NCBI RefSeq assembly: GCF_042683405.1
Contig: NZ_JBHUJS010000003.1
Span: forward strand, 434,001-498,000
Source: Telluria sp042683405
GTDB lineage: Bacteria; Pseudomonadota; Gammaproteobacteria; Burkholderiales; Burkholderiaceae_D
Direction of reading: 5' to 3'
DNA length: 64,000 nt
A program made the position numbers and the translations under genes. Every line of letters starts with the position of its first letter. Positions within the stretch are counted from its first letter, which is position 1. Under the pieces are notes generated by a model. It was not told the DNA's origin. It did not search any database and saw only the letters and a list, made by a program, of their open reading frames with translations. Positions 15,050 through 23,825 of the stretch are shown here, one piece after another.

Positions 15050-17858
15050 GCAATGGGGCGGACTGAGGCCCGACCAGGTATCGAAGGCTATCAACTTCGA
15101 CGACAGCGACGCGGACTGGAACTACGTTGCCGGCGCAGCGCCGAGCATTGCCTCGCGTCAGGTCGAGGGGGTTGCACGCTTGTGGAACCTGTTGTCGACG
15201 CACCGCGTGGCTTTGCTTGCGGACGAAGTCGGAATGGGCAAGACCTTCCAGGCACTTGGGGTTGCTACGCTTCTGTGGCGCATGAAGCCGGACGCGAAAA
15301 TACTCGTGATGGCGCCGAACCGCAACATCTGCGACCACTGGCTGATCGAGTTCGAAACCTTTGTCGAACGACACTACCGCCACGCCGACGATCGCGTTAA
15401 ATGCCGCAAAAACGGCGAAGCGGTACCGCGTGTGGGCGTGCATTACCAGCTCGAAGGGCTGGCCGAGGCGATCGAAACGCGCGCGGAACAGCAGCGCCCT
15501 CCTCAGCTGTATGTTACGACTATTCACTCGCTCAGTGGACTCGTTGGCGACGCCAATGAGAAGGACAAGACCGGAGCCGCCTCCCGGGCAGCCGCACGCG
15601 TGCACCGGCGCATCCTGACTGCGCTCGATGGCGCCGGTTTCGACCTGGTGATCGTCGATGAAGCACACTATTTCCGTAACAAATACGGCGGTTCGCAGCG
15701 CGCGGCCGCGGCAGAAGCCTTTTTCGGGCACACGTACAGCCGCATCGGGCAGCGCACGCTGGTACTCACTGCCACGCCAAGCCATACCCATCTCGGCGAC
15801 GTCTCCAACATCCTTGGCTATTTCACGGACCTGGGAGAACCGGAGCACCAGCCGCCAGCCGAAAAGCTGATGCAAAAGTATGCGGTGCGGCGCTTCCGCA
15901 TCATGGCCGGCACTGACGCCGGATACACCAAGCACCAATATCGCCGCGAAATCGCTACCGCCTGCGACTTCTCGAACCGCCCCCAAGCGGAGGCGTTTTT
16001 TGCCATGTACCAGCGCAAGCTCATTCACGAACTCGGGGTGCTCAGTGAAGGGCGCCGCGTACTCTACGGTTTTCTCGAGGGATTCGAGTCATCAGGTCCG
16101 GACGAACACGCCCAAACGAACACAAACGGGAATGCCGAACCGTCCGATCACGAACGGTCGGAAGACTTTTTAGTGGCGCGAGATACCCAGCTGCTACGCG
16201 ATATGAGCCGGGAATATCGCGCGATCTTCGGCTGTGCGCCAGACCATCCCAAATACGGCGGAATGGTTGAGCAGTGTGCGCCCGATGGACTGTTCGCGGC
16301 AGACGCCGGTCGCCCGCTGCATGAGGACAAGCACCTCGTCTTCGTGCGTCGCATCCCGTCCGTGCGGGAGCTGACCAAACGTGTGAATGAGCGTTACGAC
16401 CGGCTGTTTGCGCAGCAGCTCTGTGCAGCATGGGACCTGGACGCGAATGATCCACGCGTACTGCACTGGGGCAGCAAGCACCACTGGTCACGCGACGGGT
16501 TCAACGAACTGGTCGGTGACAACAAGGCCGGCCTGGGCGATCTCGACGCGGATATGGGCGGCGATGGCGATGACGATGGGGGCGGTTCGGAGGCTATCGA
16601 TCATGCTCAAGACTCGTACCTGGGCTCGAAGATCACCGACCTGTTCGTAACAAAAAAGGTCAAGGACAAGACAACACCACCGCCACCTACGGACTGCTCC
16701 CGCTTCAGTTTATCGCTGCGCAGGTCGAGCAGCATCCACGCGATGTTCATGGAACCCGCTTCCGACTATCTTGCCGGTGGCTATACAGAATACTACACGG
16801 TACGTCATGGCGACAAGCCACGCCCCGATTACACGAAAGCGGCGCGGGCCCGGCGCCTGTCGACGCACGGGCTGATCAGCGAAAAGGAACGCGAAGCGTT
16901 GCATCCTGCCGATGCGGTGACGCAAAGCTACGATGACCAAGTCGAGATCGAGACGCTGTGGTCACTGGTCTTCCCGCACCTGAACGACGCGCAGCAAGCA
17001 ACGCTGCGCCGCTGGGCTGAAAGCCAGCCGGCGATCGCAGAGAATTTCAGCAACTATATCCAGGCCGGCTTCCTATTCGCCAGCCCCGTCATCGTGGAAC
17101 TTTACTGTTGGCATACCCGCTTTCAGCGCACGCTACCTGCCAGTAAACAGCATAACAACGTGCAGCAGCGCTATCAGGATTTCGTAGCCTGGGTACGGAA
17201 ACGGATCGCCTGCTCATTACTGCTGAAGTATTTCGCTGCGGCGCTGGACACCTTTGAACAGCTGTGCAGCAAGATCGTGAAACACAAGGCCAACGACTGG
17301 AGAAAGGGATGGCGTACGCTTACCACCTTGTCCAATCCCGCGTCGCATGCGAGTGGGGAATCCAGTCATCGGCACCACCTGATCCTCGGCTTTAACAGCC
17401 CGTTCTACCCCAACACGCTGGTAGCCACTTCTGTGTTCCAAGAAGGTATCAACCTGCATCTGCAATGTCGCAAAGTGCATCACTACGGCATCGCCTGGAC
17501 GCCGGGCGACAATGAGCAGCGCGTCGGGCGAATCGATCGGCTGTTCGGTAAGGTGAGCCAGCTGCTCCGGGAACAACATGCAGGCACCGGAACGGCTTCT
17601 CTCGACATCAACTACCCTTACCTGAAAAACTCCTTTGACGAGGATCAGGTCGGCTCGTTTATGGAGCGCAAGCACGCCGTCGAAGAGCAGATAGACAGGT
17701 GCGTTCACGGGGATTTTGACAAGCATGTGCATCTGATGCGGCCGGGCTGGCAGGAATTCCTGCGCCGGCCGGTCACGGAATCTTCGCTCGATGATCCCTA
17801 CCCTGCCGTGTTCGAAAGCGGCGATGTTCCGACACGGGATTACCCGGGCTCCTTGTAA
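15042..17858 (+). CDS. SNF2/superfamily-2 helicase of the putative defence operon
   Basis: 938 residues. Lobe 1 has Walker A DEVGMGKT (61-68), DEAH at 206-209 (VIVDEAHYFRNK) and TATPSH (243-248). Lobe 2 appears only near residue 790, with TSVFQEGINLHLQC and the arginine-finger motif QRVGRIDRL near 825. More than 500 residues lie between the lobes, including an acidic Gly/Asp run near 505-525 that is probably disordered. A translocase with a big insertion next to a PLD nuclease is typical of several anti-phage systems. It overlaps the PLD gene by eight bases. Confidence 0.88.
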   Translation: MSKQWGGLRPDQVSKAINFDDSDADWNYVAGAAPSIASRQVEGVARLWNLLSTHRVALLADEVGMGKTFQALGVATLLWRMKPDAKILVMAPNRNICDHWLIEFETFVERHYRHADDRVKCRKNGEAVPRVGVHYQLEGLAEAIETRAEQQRPPQLYVTTIHSLSGLVGDANEKDKTGAASRAAARVHRRILTALDGAGFDLVIVDEAHYFRNKYGGSQRAAAAEAFFGHTYSRIGQRTLVLTATPSHTHLGDVSNILGYFTDLGEPEHQPPAEKLMQKYAVRRFRIMAGTDAGYTKHQYRREIATACDFSNRPQAEAFFAMYQRKLIHELGVLSEGRRVLYGFLEGFESSGPDEHAQTNTNGNAEPSDHERSEDFLVARDTQLLRDMSREYRAIFGCAPDHPKYGGMVEQCAPDGLFAADAGRPLHEDKHLVFVRRIPSVRELTKRVNERYDRLFAQQLCAAWDLDANDPRVLHWGSKHHWSRDGFNELVGDNKAGLGDLDADMGGDGDDDGGGSEAIDHAQDSYLGSKITDLFVTKKVKDKTTPPPPTDCSRFSLSLRRSSSIHAMFMEPASDYLAGGYTEYYTVRHGDKPRPDYTKAARARRLSTHGLISEKEREALHPADAVTQSYDDQVEIETLWSLVFPHLNDAQQATLRRWAESQPAIAENFSNYIQAGFLFASPVIVELYCWHTRFQRTLPASKQHNNVQQRYQDFVAWVRKRIACSLLLKYFAAALDTFEQLCSKIVKHKANDWRKGWRTLTTLSNPASHASGESSHRHHLILGFNSPFYPNTLVATSVFQEGINLHLQCRKVHHYGIAWTPGDNEQRVGRIDRLFGKVSQLLREQHAGTGTASLDINYPYLKNSFDEDQVGSFMERKHAVEEQIDRCVHGDFDKHVHLMRPGWQEFLRRPVTESSLDDPYPAVFESGDVPTRDYPGSL

Positions 17859-18109
17859 AAGATTTCAGACGTCCAGAGATCGAGGCCCGGCGCGGGGTAA
17901 GTCAACCTCGACATGGCACCCGAACGCTGTCATTTCAAGGCTTGCAGATCTTTCCTCGCCGATCCTGCTGCAGACCTGCTCATGGGGAAAGCGATTACCA
18001 AAACAAAGCTGGAGTTCATGTAGATATCCGTCCGCTTCGCAAGGACGGGGCGTGAGGAACCGGTGACTTGGCAAGAGCACTACGACCTCACACGGACGGC
18101 AAGGTTAAG

Positions 18110-18685
18110 TTAGCGGCGAATTGCGGCTAGTTTGGTGCCGAGGTTGATGGGGAATACTCCAGGACAAGCTTTCTGAACTTCAAGAAGTAGGTCTATGCAT
18201 GGATCCGGCTTGTCCTTCTGTAATGCTTGAAACAAGCCGTCGGGGACCGCCAACACGGGTGGAATCATGTGTGCGCGATTTAATGCTTGCACAGCATCCA
18301 ACTGATCGTGAGTACCCTGCATTGCACAAGCCTTCACGCCAGCTTCCTGAAGATAGCGGACACGAGACGACGCTAGTTGGCATTGTAACGGGTGAAGGCG
18401 GGCGAAGACCTCGACACCTTCCGCCAAAACCTCCGTTCGCCCAGTTTGAAATAGTCGATTCTCGCCAAAAACGGCAACTAGGCCCAGCGCGCCGACGAAA
18501 GTGAAGCCAGTGACAATTGCCGGGTATCTGGCATGCGATGAACCACCTAGGGCAATAAGGATGCCGGTTAACGCTCCGGCTACGACGTAAACTGCCGCGC
18601 TAATCCAGTGATGCTGAATTAGCTGCAAAATCGACAACCCGATTCCACACAGTACAACCGTTCCCGCCACGACTGTCCGTAACAT
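18110..18685 (-). CDS. Unknown membrane protein
   Basis: 191 residues. Three N-terminal hydrophobic segments (about 3-20, 27-46 and 54-73) are followed by a soluble C-terminal half with several cysteines. No family recognised. AAGGAAG precedes the ATG at 18685 at good spacing, which supports expression. Opposite in strand to the PLD/helicase operon, and convergent with it. The 250 bases between (17859-18109) hold no convincing gene; a 71-codon minus-strand frame there has no start signal I trust. Confidence 0.6.
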   Translation of the reverse strand: MLRTVVAGTVVLCGIGLSILQLIQHHWISAAVYVVAGALTGILIALGGSSHARYPAIVTGFTFVGALGLVAVFGENRLFQTGRTEVLAEGVEVFARLHPLQCQLASSRVRYLQEAGVKACAMQGTHDQLDAVQALNRAHMIPPVLAVPDGLFQALQKDKPDPCIDLLLEVQKACPGVFPINLGTKLAAIRR

Positions 18686-18694
18686 ATAACTTCC

Positions 18695-19048
18695 TTATAA
18701 AGCTGAACTGCCCGACGAAAAAAGGCGAGGCAAATTCCGCAAACGGACAACTGAGAGCCTAAGCGCCGATGAGCACGCGACGTAAACTTGCACCAGCGCG
18801 CGGTGCCTTCGCGCAGCCGCAATCTTTTTTGGATCACATTTCGCGCAGTGACCTGGGCCAATACGTAGCCTATGCCCTTGCTTTTCACACGGGGAACCGA
18901 TCGCTAGCACTGCGGCACGACTTCGCATCAAGTTGTTTCTGGCCGGCTTGCTCAGACCACGCGCATCTACGACTTGGGACACTGTTATCTGATGACGAGC
19001 GAGGAAGTCACGTTCAGCGTTCGATAGCAGGGCTTCAACGGAATTCAT
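18695..19048 (-). pseudogene. Truncated GIY-YIG-type protein
   Basis: Starts MNSVEALLSNAERDFLARHQ. The middle has a zinc-knuckle-like segment GHRLRIGPGHCAKCDPKKIA, then VYVACSSA. In proteins I remember with this N-terminus, that segment opens a GIY-YIG-like domain (GYVYIAxS). Here the sequence then degenerates (RLSVVRLRNLPRLF) and stops within 30 residues, so the catalytic part is missing. I read it as a broken gene. The next gene on this strand starts only ten bases beyond its stop, so a deletion probably removed the rest. Confidence 0.45.
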
Positions 19049-19285
19049 TTCTTTCGACTCTTTACCGTTCGTTTTTAGTGAGTGAGGGCATTGAAAGGGC
19101 GTAGAAGATGTGCCACCACCATCCTGTGCGAGTCTCAGCCTTGGCAATGCATTTCAGATCCGGCGACAGTCCAGGTGTGGACCCAGGACACATGCCCATC
19201 GAGAGTGCGTAACGCTAGTTTTTCACCGGACAAGCGCAGAACCCAGAGTCAGAACGACAAAGCACGAGCACAACTTCTTTTCCGA

Positions 19286-19525
19286 TCAATCTAAGTGTTC
19301 GAGCAGCTTAACTCTAACCATCCCGTCGCCTGTGTTGACGTAGGCGCCGACAGTAAGAACAGAGGCCCGTAGGGGCGTGAACTTACAGAATTCGGGCGGA
19401 TAGTCGCGCGTCCTTTCGTATCCGGGTTTTGGCGTTTCTCTGGGCGGGTGCGTGCGAATAAACACTGTATCGTCACGTGCAAGTTCCTGCTGCGCCCCAT
19501 TGTCGAACGTTACTCTTAACCGCAT
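19286..19525 (-). CDS. Unknown small protein
   Basis: 79 residues starting MRLRVTFDNGAQQELARDD. AAGGAAA sits six to ten bases before the ATG at 19525; nine upstream codons could extend it but would lack a site. Soluble, beta-rich in appearance, ending VKLLEHLD. No family recognised. Its upstream neighbour on the same strand (19542-19853) ends 16 bases away, so they probably share a transcript. Confidence 0.5.
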   Translation of the reverse strand: MRLRVTFDNGAQQELARDDTVFIRTHPPRETPKPGYERTRDYPPEFCKFTPLRASVLTVGAYVNTGDGMVRVKLLEHLD

Positions 19526-19541
19526 GCTATTTCCTTTGTTC

Positions 19542-19853
19542 TCACTTGTCACAGCTCTCGCCAGTCTCTGGCGAAGATTTCGTCACCCTATTGAAGTAGA
19601 ACCAGATTATTGCTGAGATGGCAATCACCAGATACGAAAATAAGTTCCACTTCGATAGAATGGCGCGGTAAATACCATAAAGACCACCGGCGAACCATAG
19701 CGATATGAAAAGAAAGGCAACCTTTCCGCTCCAAACCTCCCTGAGTGTGGCAAGCAGGCCCGCAGCGGCAAAAAGCAGAAGAAACGCGCAGAAAACCGCC
19801 CCGAGAAGTGAACTGATACCCATCAAAATGTAGCGGCCGATATCGAGGAGCAT
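19542..19853 (-). CDS. Unknown small membrane protein
   Basis: 103 residues dominated by three hydrophobic segments (about 8-36, 44-62 and 71-87), with a short polar C-terminal tail (SSPETGESCDK). AGGAAA precedes the ATG at 19853. No family recognised. Probably co-transcribed with the small soluble gene at 19286-19525. Small membrane-plus-soluble pairs in islands are sometimes toxin-immunity or defence accessories, but nothing here demonstrates that. Confidence 0.5.
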   Translation of the reverse strand: MLLDIGRYILMGISSLLGAVFCAFLLLFAAAGLLATLREVWSGKVAFLFISLWFAGGLYGIYRAILSKWNLFSYLVIAISAIIWFYFNRVTKSSPETGESCDK

Positions 19854-19995
19854 AGTGTTTCCTATACCTGCACGAGCCGTCCCTCAGGCGGCCGCGCGGA
19901 GTGTGAATCGGACGCTACTATCGGCGTTCCCTGCGGATCTACGTCCTCGTCGTCGATAACGTAGAGCATGCTTTTCTCGTTAGAAATTGGTCAGT

Positions 19996-20328
19996 CTAGC
20001 GGGGCAGTGCTGTAACGGAAAATTTCTCGCCAGGAGCGAGGCGATCGACAGCTAAGCCGTAAATGCAGTTGAACCGAGGATGCTCGTAAATTTGGAGGTC
20101 CACCAGCCCTATCGATTCAAGAAACTTGTAGACGGATCGCATCTCAATATTGCCGTCGCCATCAATGGCACGATAGACATTTTTTGCACCATCAAGGTGC
20201 GCTAGGATGCCTACCCGCAATGGCGGCCCGCCAAAGTCGTGAGGGTCGGGTGTCCAGTTTTCAAGCCATGCGACAATCTTCAGGTCGAATGCCGGCGCCG
20301 GAAAGGTTTTGTCAAAGTGTGTTTTCAT
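19996..20328 (-). CDS. Unknown small protein
   Basis: 110 residues, soluble, with an orderly mixture of strands and helices (FDLKIVAWLENWTPDPHDFG, then LESIGLVDLQIYEHPRF). No domain recognised. GGAAAA precedes the ATG at 20328. It stands alone, on the same strand as the other small genes of this part of the island. Flanking gaps (19854-19995 and 20329-20566) show no further credible gene. Confidence 0.5.
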   Translation of the reverse strand: MKTHFDKTFPAPAFDLKIVAWLENWTPDPHDFGGPPLRVGILAHLDGAKNVYRAIDGDGNIEMRSVYKFLESIGLVDLQIYEHPRFNCIYGLAVDRLAPGEKFSVTALPR

Positions 20329-20566
20329 TTATTTTCCGGTTTAGTTTTGTTCGTCACTGGCCGCGGCCCAGGCGTCGACCTCGGCCAACTCGTCTTCATA
20401 ACTCATCGCCGCGTTCGCCGCGCGCTCAGCACGTTTGCGTGTCGTTGAGCCCCGCCAGATATGGCGGCCGATAATCTCCCCGTCCTCGCCCCAACAAAAT
20501 GCTCGAATGAGCTAATAAGTTCGGACAGCCATTTTGCGTTGATCAACGTTGCGTCTTCGGCTCTAT

Positions 20567-21094
20567 CTAGACGAGATCACGAGCCGTATTGCCGATTGTG
20601 TAATCACGGGGACCGAGGGCTACATCCATGTTGATTATTTTGACGGCACAATCGACCGGAGCGCGTGGTACCAACCGAAGCCACATCGCCGATTTATCCG
20701 CCTGATAGCGCACCTCCGAAATATTGAAGATGGACGACATCGAGCAAAGACCCGTGCGCACATCTTTCAAAACCCCGATCATCGGGAGGGCATCCTTGAC
20801 GGCGAGCTCGATCGCATTCCAATGCGCTACGTGCGTCTTGCGCGCATCCTTTCCTGGTCGAGGTACCATGTACCACAGGCTGCCTTCTCGGCCATCGCGA
20901 CAAATCGCAATTTCGGTTGGCACGCGTTTACCGCTCACGAATTTGCTGTGATGATTCCAGACAGTCGTAACGAAAAGCTTTGCTTTGCCTGCCCGAGCGT
21001 CCGGGCGGAGCGTATCGAACGAAGACCACTGCTGACCTGGAGCGAGAGCGCCCAGTGCTTCAAATGCTTCGTTGTGTTTGACATTGAACGTCAT
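20567..21094 (-). CDS. Unknown protein paired with a HEPN-like gene
   Basis: 175 residues, soluble, no family recognised. Notable segments are PGQQWSSFDTLRPDARAGKA near residue 18 and a conserved-looking WLRLVPRAPVDCAVKI near 136. The plus-strand frame over the same bases is also open, but the minus frame has the more protein-like composition. AGGAG lies 13 bases before the ATG, further than usual. Its start is 31 bases from the end of the HEPN-like gene upstream, so the two may act together. Confidence 0.5.
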   Translation of the reverse strand: MTFNVKHNEAFEALGALAPGQQWSSFDTLRPDARAGKAKLFVTTVWNHHSKFVSGKRVPTEIAICRDGREGSLWYMVPRPGKDARKTHVAHWNAIELAVKDALPMIGVLKDVRTGLCSMSSIFNISEVRYQADKSAMWLRLVPRAPVDCAVKIINMDVALGPRDYTIGNTARDLV

Positions 21095-21124
21095 TATTTT
21101 CTTATAACTCCTGGACGTAGCGCG

Positions 21125-21703
21125 CTAGCGAAAGACGATCGGTTTTCCGACCTCGGTCTGTAAGTCGTCTAACCGCTTGTTAAGTTGGACCGATGCATAG
21201 CGCTCGACGTGGTCATGCACCAAGCGCCATCGCGGGAATTCATCGTTGGGAATTGCCATTGTAAATGTATGCTTGATTTGGAGGTGGGTCTCGTTATCTC
21301 GCACCAAGATGTCTGCCCGAAGCAAGTCCCCAATATCGTTGTGTGCAAATGTGTTGTGCCGAAGCTTCATGATCCGATCATGCGTTGCTCGGAGGGGATC
21401 TTCACCCTTGAACACCGTGTTGGCGTCGAGTTTGATAAGCCCAGATCCAACACTCGTAAAGCACTTTCCATATTGGAGAATGAAGGAGTGAAGCAACGCG
21501 ATTTGCAAAAGGCTGCTATCGAGATCTCGCAATTTTGAATCGAATGCTTCGAGTCGTCCAAGGGAATGCCCAGAAGTGCTGAGCTGAAGCAGAACACGGC
21601 TCCACGCTGCAAGCTTATTGAATGGATGCGGATTGATTTTGAAGCCTTGCTCAGCCAGCTTGTCGATGTGGCTGGACAGGCCAGAGTCGTCTATCTCTTG
21701 CAT
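21125..21703 (-). CDS. HEPN-like helical protein
   Basis: 192 residues, almost all helical. The segment IMKLRHNTFAHND contains R115-x5-H121, matching the Rx4-6H catalytic motif of HEPN ribonucleases, placed after a long helix as in that fold. HEPN proteins often serve as toxins or abortive-infection nucleases. AAGGA lies upstream of the ATG at 21703. The downstream 175-residue gene could be its partner or antidote. The call rests on one motif and helical content, so it is tentative. Confidence 0.5.
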   Translation of the reverse strand: MQEIDDSGLSSHIDKLAEQGFKINPHPFNKLAAWSRVLLQLSTSGHSLGRLEAFDSKLRDLDSSLLQIALLHSFILQYGKCFTSVGSGLIKLDANTVFKGEDPLRATHDRIMKLRHNTFAHNDIGDLLRADILVRDNETHLQIKHTFTMAIPNDEFPRWRLVHDHVERYASVQLNKRLDDLQTEVGKPIVFR

Positions 21704-22333
21704 CCTACGTTGTCCTTATTTCCCGAGAGCGGCTTCCAACAGCAGCTGGGTGTTTTGGTGGCACTAAATTGATTTCGTAGTGCAATTTTATAACCGGGTA
21801 TATGTCTGGTCCATGAAAAGTTGACGAGATTCTACTTGCCGATCGCAACCGTATGGCCGTTGGTTGCGATGCGAGCGTTGTGATGCATACTCTGCCGTCA
21901 AAAGACGTTCGTGAACAACTATGGGATGGTACGGTGGCAATGAAGCAACTTCTACGGGCGTTATCGCAACAATCTTATGTGCCGGTGTCGCAGGGTGCGC
22001 GCCTAAAACCCGACTCTGAGCGAAGACCGGCTAGCGGATGAGAAGCGCAAAAATTTCTGCATGTCACTTTTAGTTGAGGCTGGGGCAAAGTGGTATCAAG
22101 GTGATCAAGTCGGCAGGATCAGTGAACTCTTCTGTCGCGCAGCTCGGGCATTGTAGGATTTCGTCGCTCCTGCGCAGCTAATCCCTTCTCGCCTAGCAAG
22201 CCCGTGATCGACTGAATGCCGCTGAGGAAAAGACCAAGGCCTTTGCTATCGCGGACCAACCCCCTGCATGGGTCAACGCTGGTTCCTGGACGCCACCGAA
22301 GGCTCGTACCTAACGTTGGTAGAACGGTTCCTC
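21704..22333. other. 630-base stretch without a credible gene
   Basis: Short open frames exist on both strands (62 codons at 21853-22041 plus; 90 codons at 22119-22391 minus), but neither has a ribosome-binding site or a recognisable domain. The sequence looks like decayed coding DNA typical of this part of the island. Confidence 0.5.
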
Positions 22334-22828
22334 CTAAGCAGGGTTGAGCACGTCCAAGCCTGGTCGGGTTGGAGGCACCAAAATTCTCCAATTGTCCTCG
22401 TGTGCGGCGAAACGCAGCGCGAGGGCCTTCTGACTCATGGTTAAAGTGCGAGCGTGTCCACGCGCCTCGTTCGGAGCGGAAAGCATGTTGTCGAGCTCGG
22501 CCTGGTCGAAAACGAAAAACCGGCTGCGAGGATTGGGCCGGTCGAGCAGGACGATGACAAGATAGTCGAAGTCTGAAAAATTCCCGTTCACGGCGAGCTG
22601 CTTGGGCCAGTCGATAGTTTTGACTTGGACACGCTTAATACTGGTACCGGTGAAGATCGCGAGATCCCAGCTTTTCTGCGTTGCCCCGTGTGCCAAGTAT
22701 GCCTCGACGTTTCGCTTCAATAGCTCACCCAAGACGAGGTGCTCGCCAATTGCGGCTGATACAGAACGGTTGTTTTTCACGTTAGAAGATTTTGACTTTA
22801 GGCTAACACCAGGCGAGGGATCGCACAT
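22334..22828 (-). CDS. PD-(D/E)XK-like nuclease-fold protein
   Basis: 164 residues. The pattern is that of a minimal restriction-endonuclease fold: helix with Glu29 (AIGEHLVLGELLKRN), strand SWDLAIF with Asp55, and strand RVQVKT with Gln68-x-Lys70, the QxK variant of the motif. Stand-alone proteins of this kind occur in mobile elements as nucleases or Holliday-junction-type enzymes. The ATG at 22828 overlaps the end of the frameshifted gene upstream and lacks a good ribosome-binding site; a GTG at about 22780 is an alternative start. Function beyond the fold is not known. Confidence 0.5.
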   Translation of the reverse strand: MCDPSPGVSLKSKSSNVKNNRSVSAAIGEHLVLGELLKRNVEAYLAHGATQKSWDLAIFTGTSIKRVQVKTIDWPKQLAVNGNFSDFDYLVIVLLDRPNPRSRFFVFDQAELDNMLSAPNEARGHARTLTMSQKALALRFAAHEDNWRILVPPTRPGLDVLNPA

Positions 22829-23093
22829 GAAGTCGATCCGTACTTCGTCGAGACGTCGGCGGCCAACTCCGGGTAATCGCAGAAGTTGGCGATCTCGTCG
22901 TCCGTATAACCACGCAGCCGCGAGAACGCCTTCCAGTGGTCGCTCTTGCGCGTTCTTCCCCGCTCCGGTCCTCGTGACGGCTGATCTTCTCAGCGCGCGT
23001 GGCCCGATCGCAAAGCTCGATTAAGCACACGATCAGTGGGTCAGCAGGGTGTTCGTTACGCAACGCCAGGCTGTCGATATCGAGCTCGGGCAT
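22798..23093 (-). pseudogene. Frameshifted unknown gene
   Basis: Frame one begins MPELDIDSLALRNEHPADPL and runs cleanly to about base 22960, then turns into Arg/Ser-rich nonsense. Another frame picks up with RTRKSDHWKAFSRLRGYTDD, then EIANFCDYPELAADVSTKYG, and ends at 22798. The two halves join into one protein of about 98 residues. The total length, 296 bases, is not a multiple of three, as expected for a single indel. Function unknown; it sits between a zinc-ribbon-like gene and the PD-(D/E)XK-like gene. Confidence 0.6.
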
Positions 23094-23128
23094 TTTGTAC
23101 CCGTAGCGTGGGACCGGATGCCGATCGA

Positions 23129-23416
23129 TTACTGGCCGGTCGCGCACTGGGTCATTAGTTCGTCGACGTTTGCATCTGGATACGCGGCCTGTAGCCGGTC
23201 GCGCACATCGGCAGGTTGCGGCCGCACCTCCGGGGTGTGCGTGTCGCTATTACACTTGCGGCATGTGACCTTGGACTGGCCGCGGGCACCTGATGTTTCC
23301 CACCACGATCCAAAGCGCTGATATCGAGGATTGGCGTTGGTGATTACCTCGGCATTGCCACATTGGCAGAATAGCCCAGAGATTCCGGTATAGATGAACG
23401 CAACGTTTTTGCTCAT
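23129..23416 (-). CDS. Small zinc-ribbon-like protein
   Basis: 95 residues starting MSKNVAFIYTGISGLFCQCG. Two Cys pairs, CQCG near residue 17 and CRKC near residue 52, are spaced as in a zinc ribbon; between them is RFGSWWETSGARGQSKVTC. The C-terminus (ADVRDRLQAAYPDANVDELM) is helical. GGAAACAG precedes the ATG at 23416. Followed by the frameshifted gene and the PD-(D/E)XK-like gene on the same strand, suggesting a former three-gene operon. No family recognised. Confidence 0.5.
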   Translation of the reverse strand: MSKNVAFIYTGISGLFCQCGNAEVITNANPRYQRFGSWWETSGARGQSKVTCRKCNSDTHTPEVRPQPADVRDRLQAAYPDANVDELMTQCATGQ

Positions 23417-23825
23417 GGGGTGGACTGTTTCCTAAATGATGAAGACCGGATGAGATATCTTACTGAGCCTAATCAGATATCTTACCACCCAGCGGATCGG
23501 CGGGCAGGCGGCAGGCGGCGCGCGGGCAGCGATCGAAACCGTTGAGCGGCCTTTGTTTTCGATTAGAACCTCTTTTTCGATAAAAGCCGCAGGTTTTTCC
23601 AATTAAAAGATTAAAGAGTTTTGCTTTTTGAGCTTTTCCTCGAGGCCATTGAACTCGGATGATCGGAACCGGGGTTTTATGCTATCAACCCACATTCGGC
23701 AGTATCTGTTGCAGCCTACGGCCACCTAGCGGAGGGAGATGAAGCGCAGAGTTGATTAGGACAGCCGAGCTCGTAGAAATCACCCTGCTCACGCGGGCAG
23801 CGTTCGAGCAGGACCGCGCGGTGCG
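23417..23825. other. AT-rich gap without a credible gene
   Basis: About 400 bases. A pronounced A+T-rich run at roughly 23545-23640 stands out against the GC-rich surroundings. It could hold the promoter for the zinc-ribbon operon on the minus strand. I see no gene or clear hairpin. Confidence 0.4.

Noticed and set aside
17865..18080. 71-codon minus-strand frame between the helicase and the membrane protein
   Set aside because: No ribosome-binding site or recognisable domain; possibly decayed DNA.
20549..21163. 204-codon plus-strand frame opposite the 175-residue gene
   Set aside because: Less protein-like composition, no start signal, and it runs into the end of the HEPN-like gene on the other strand. 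The minus-strand reading is preferred but not certain.
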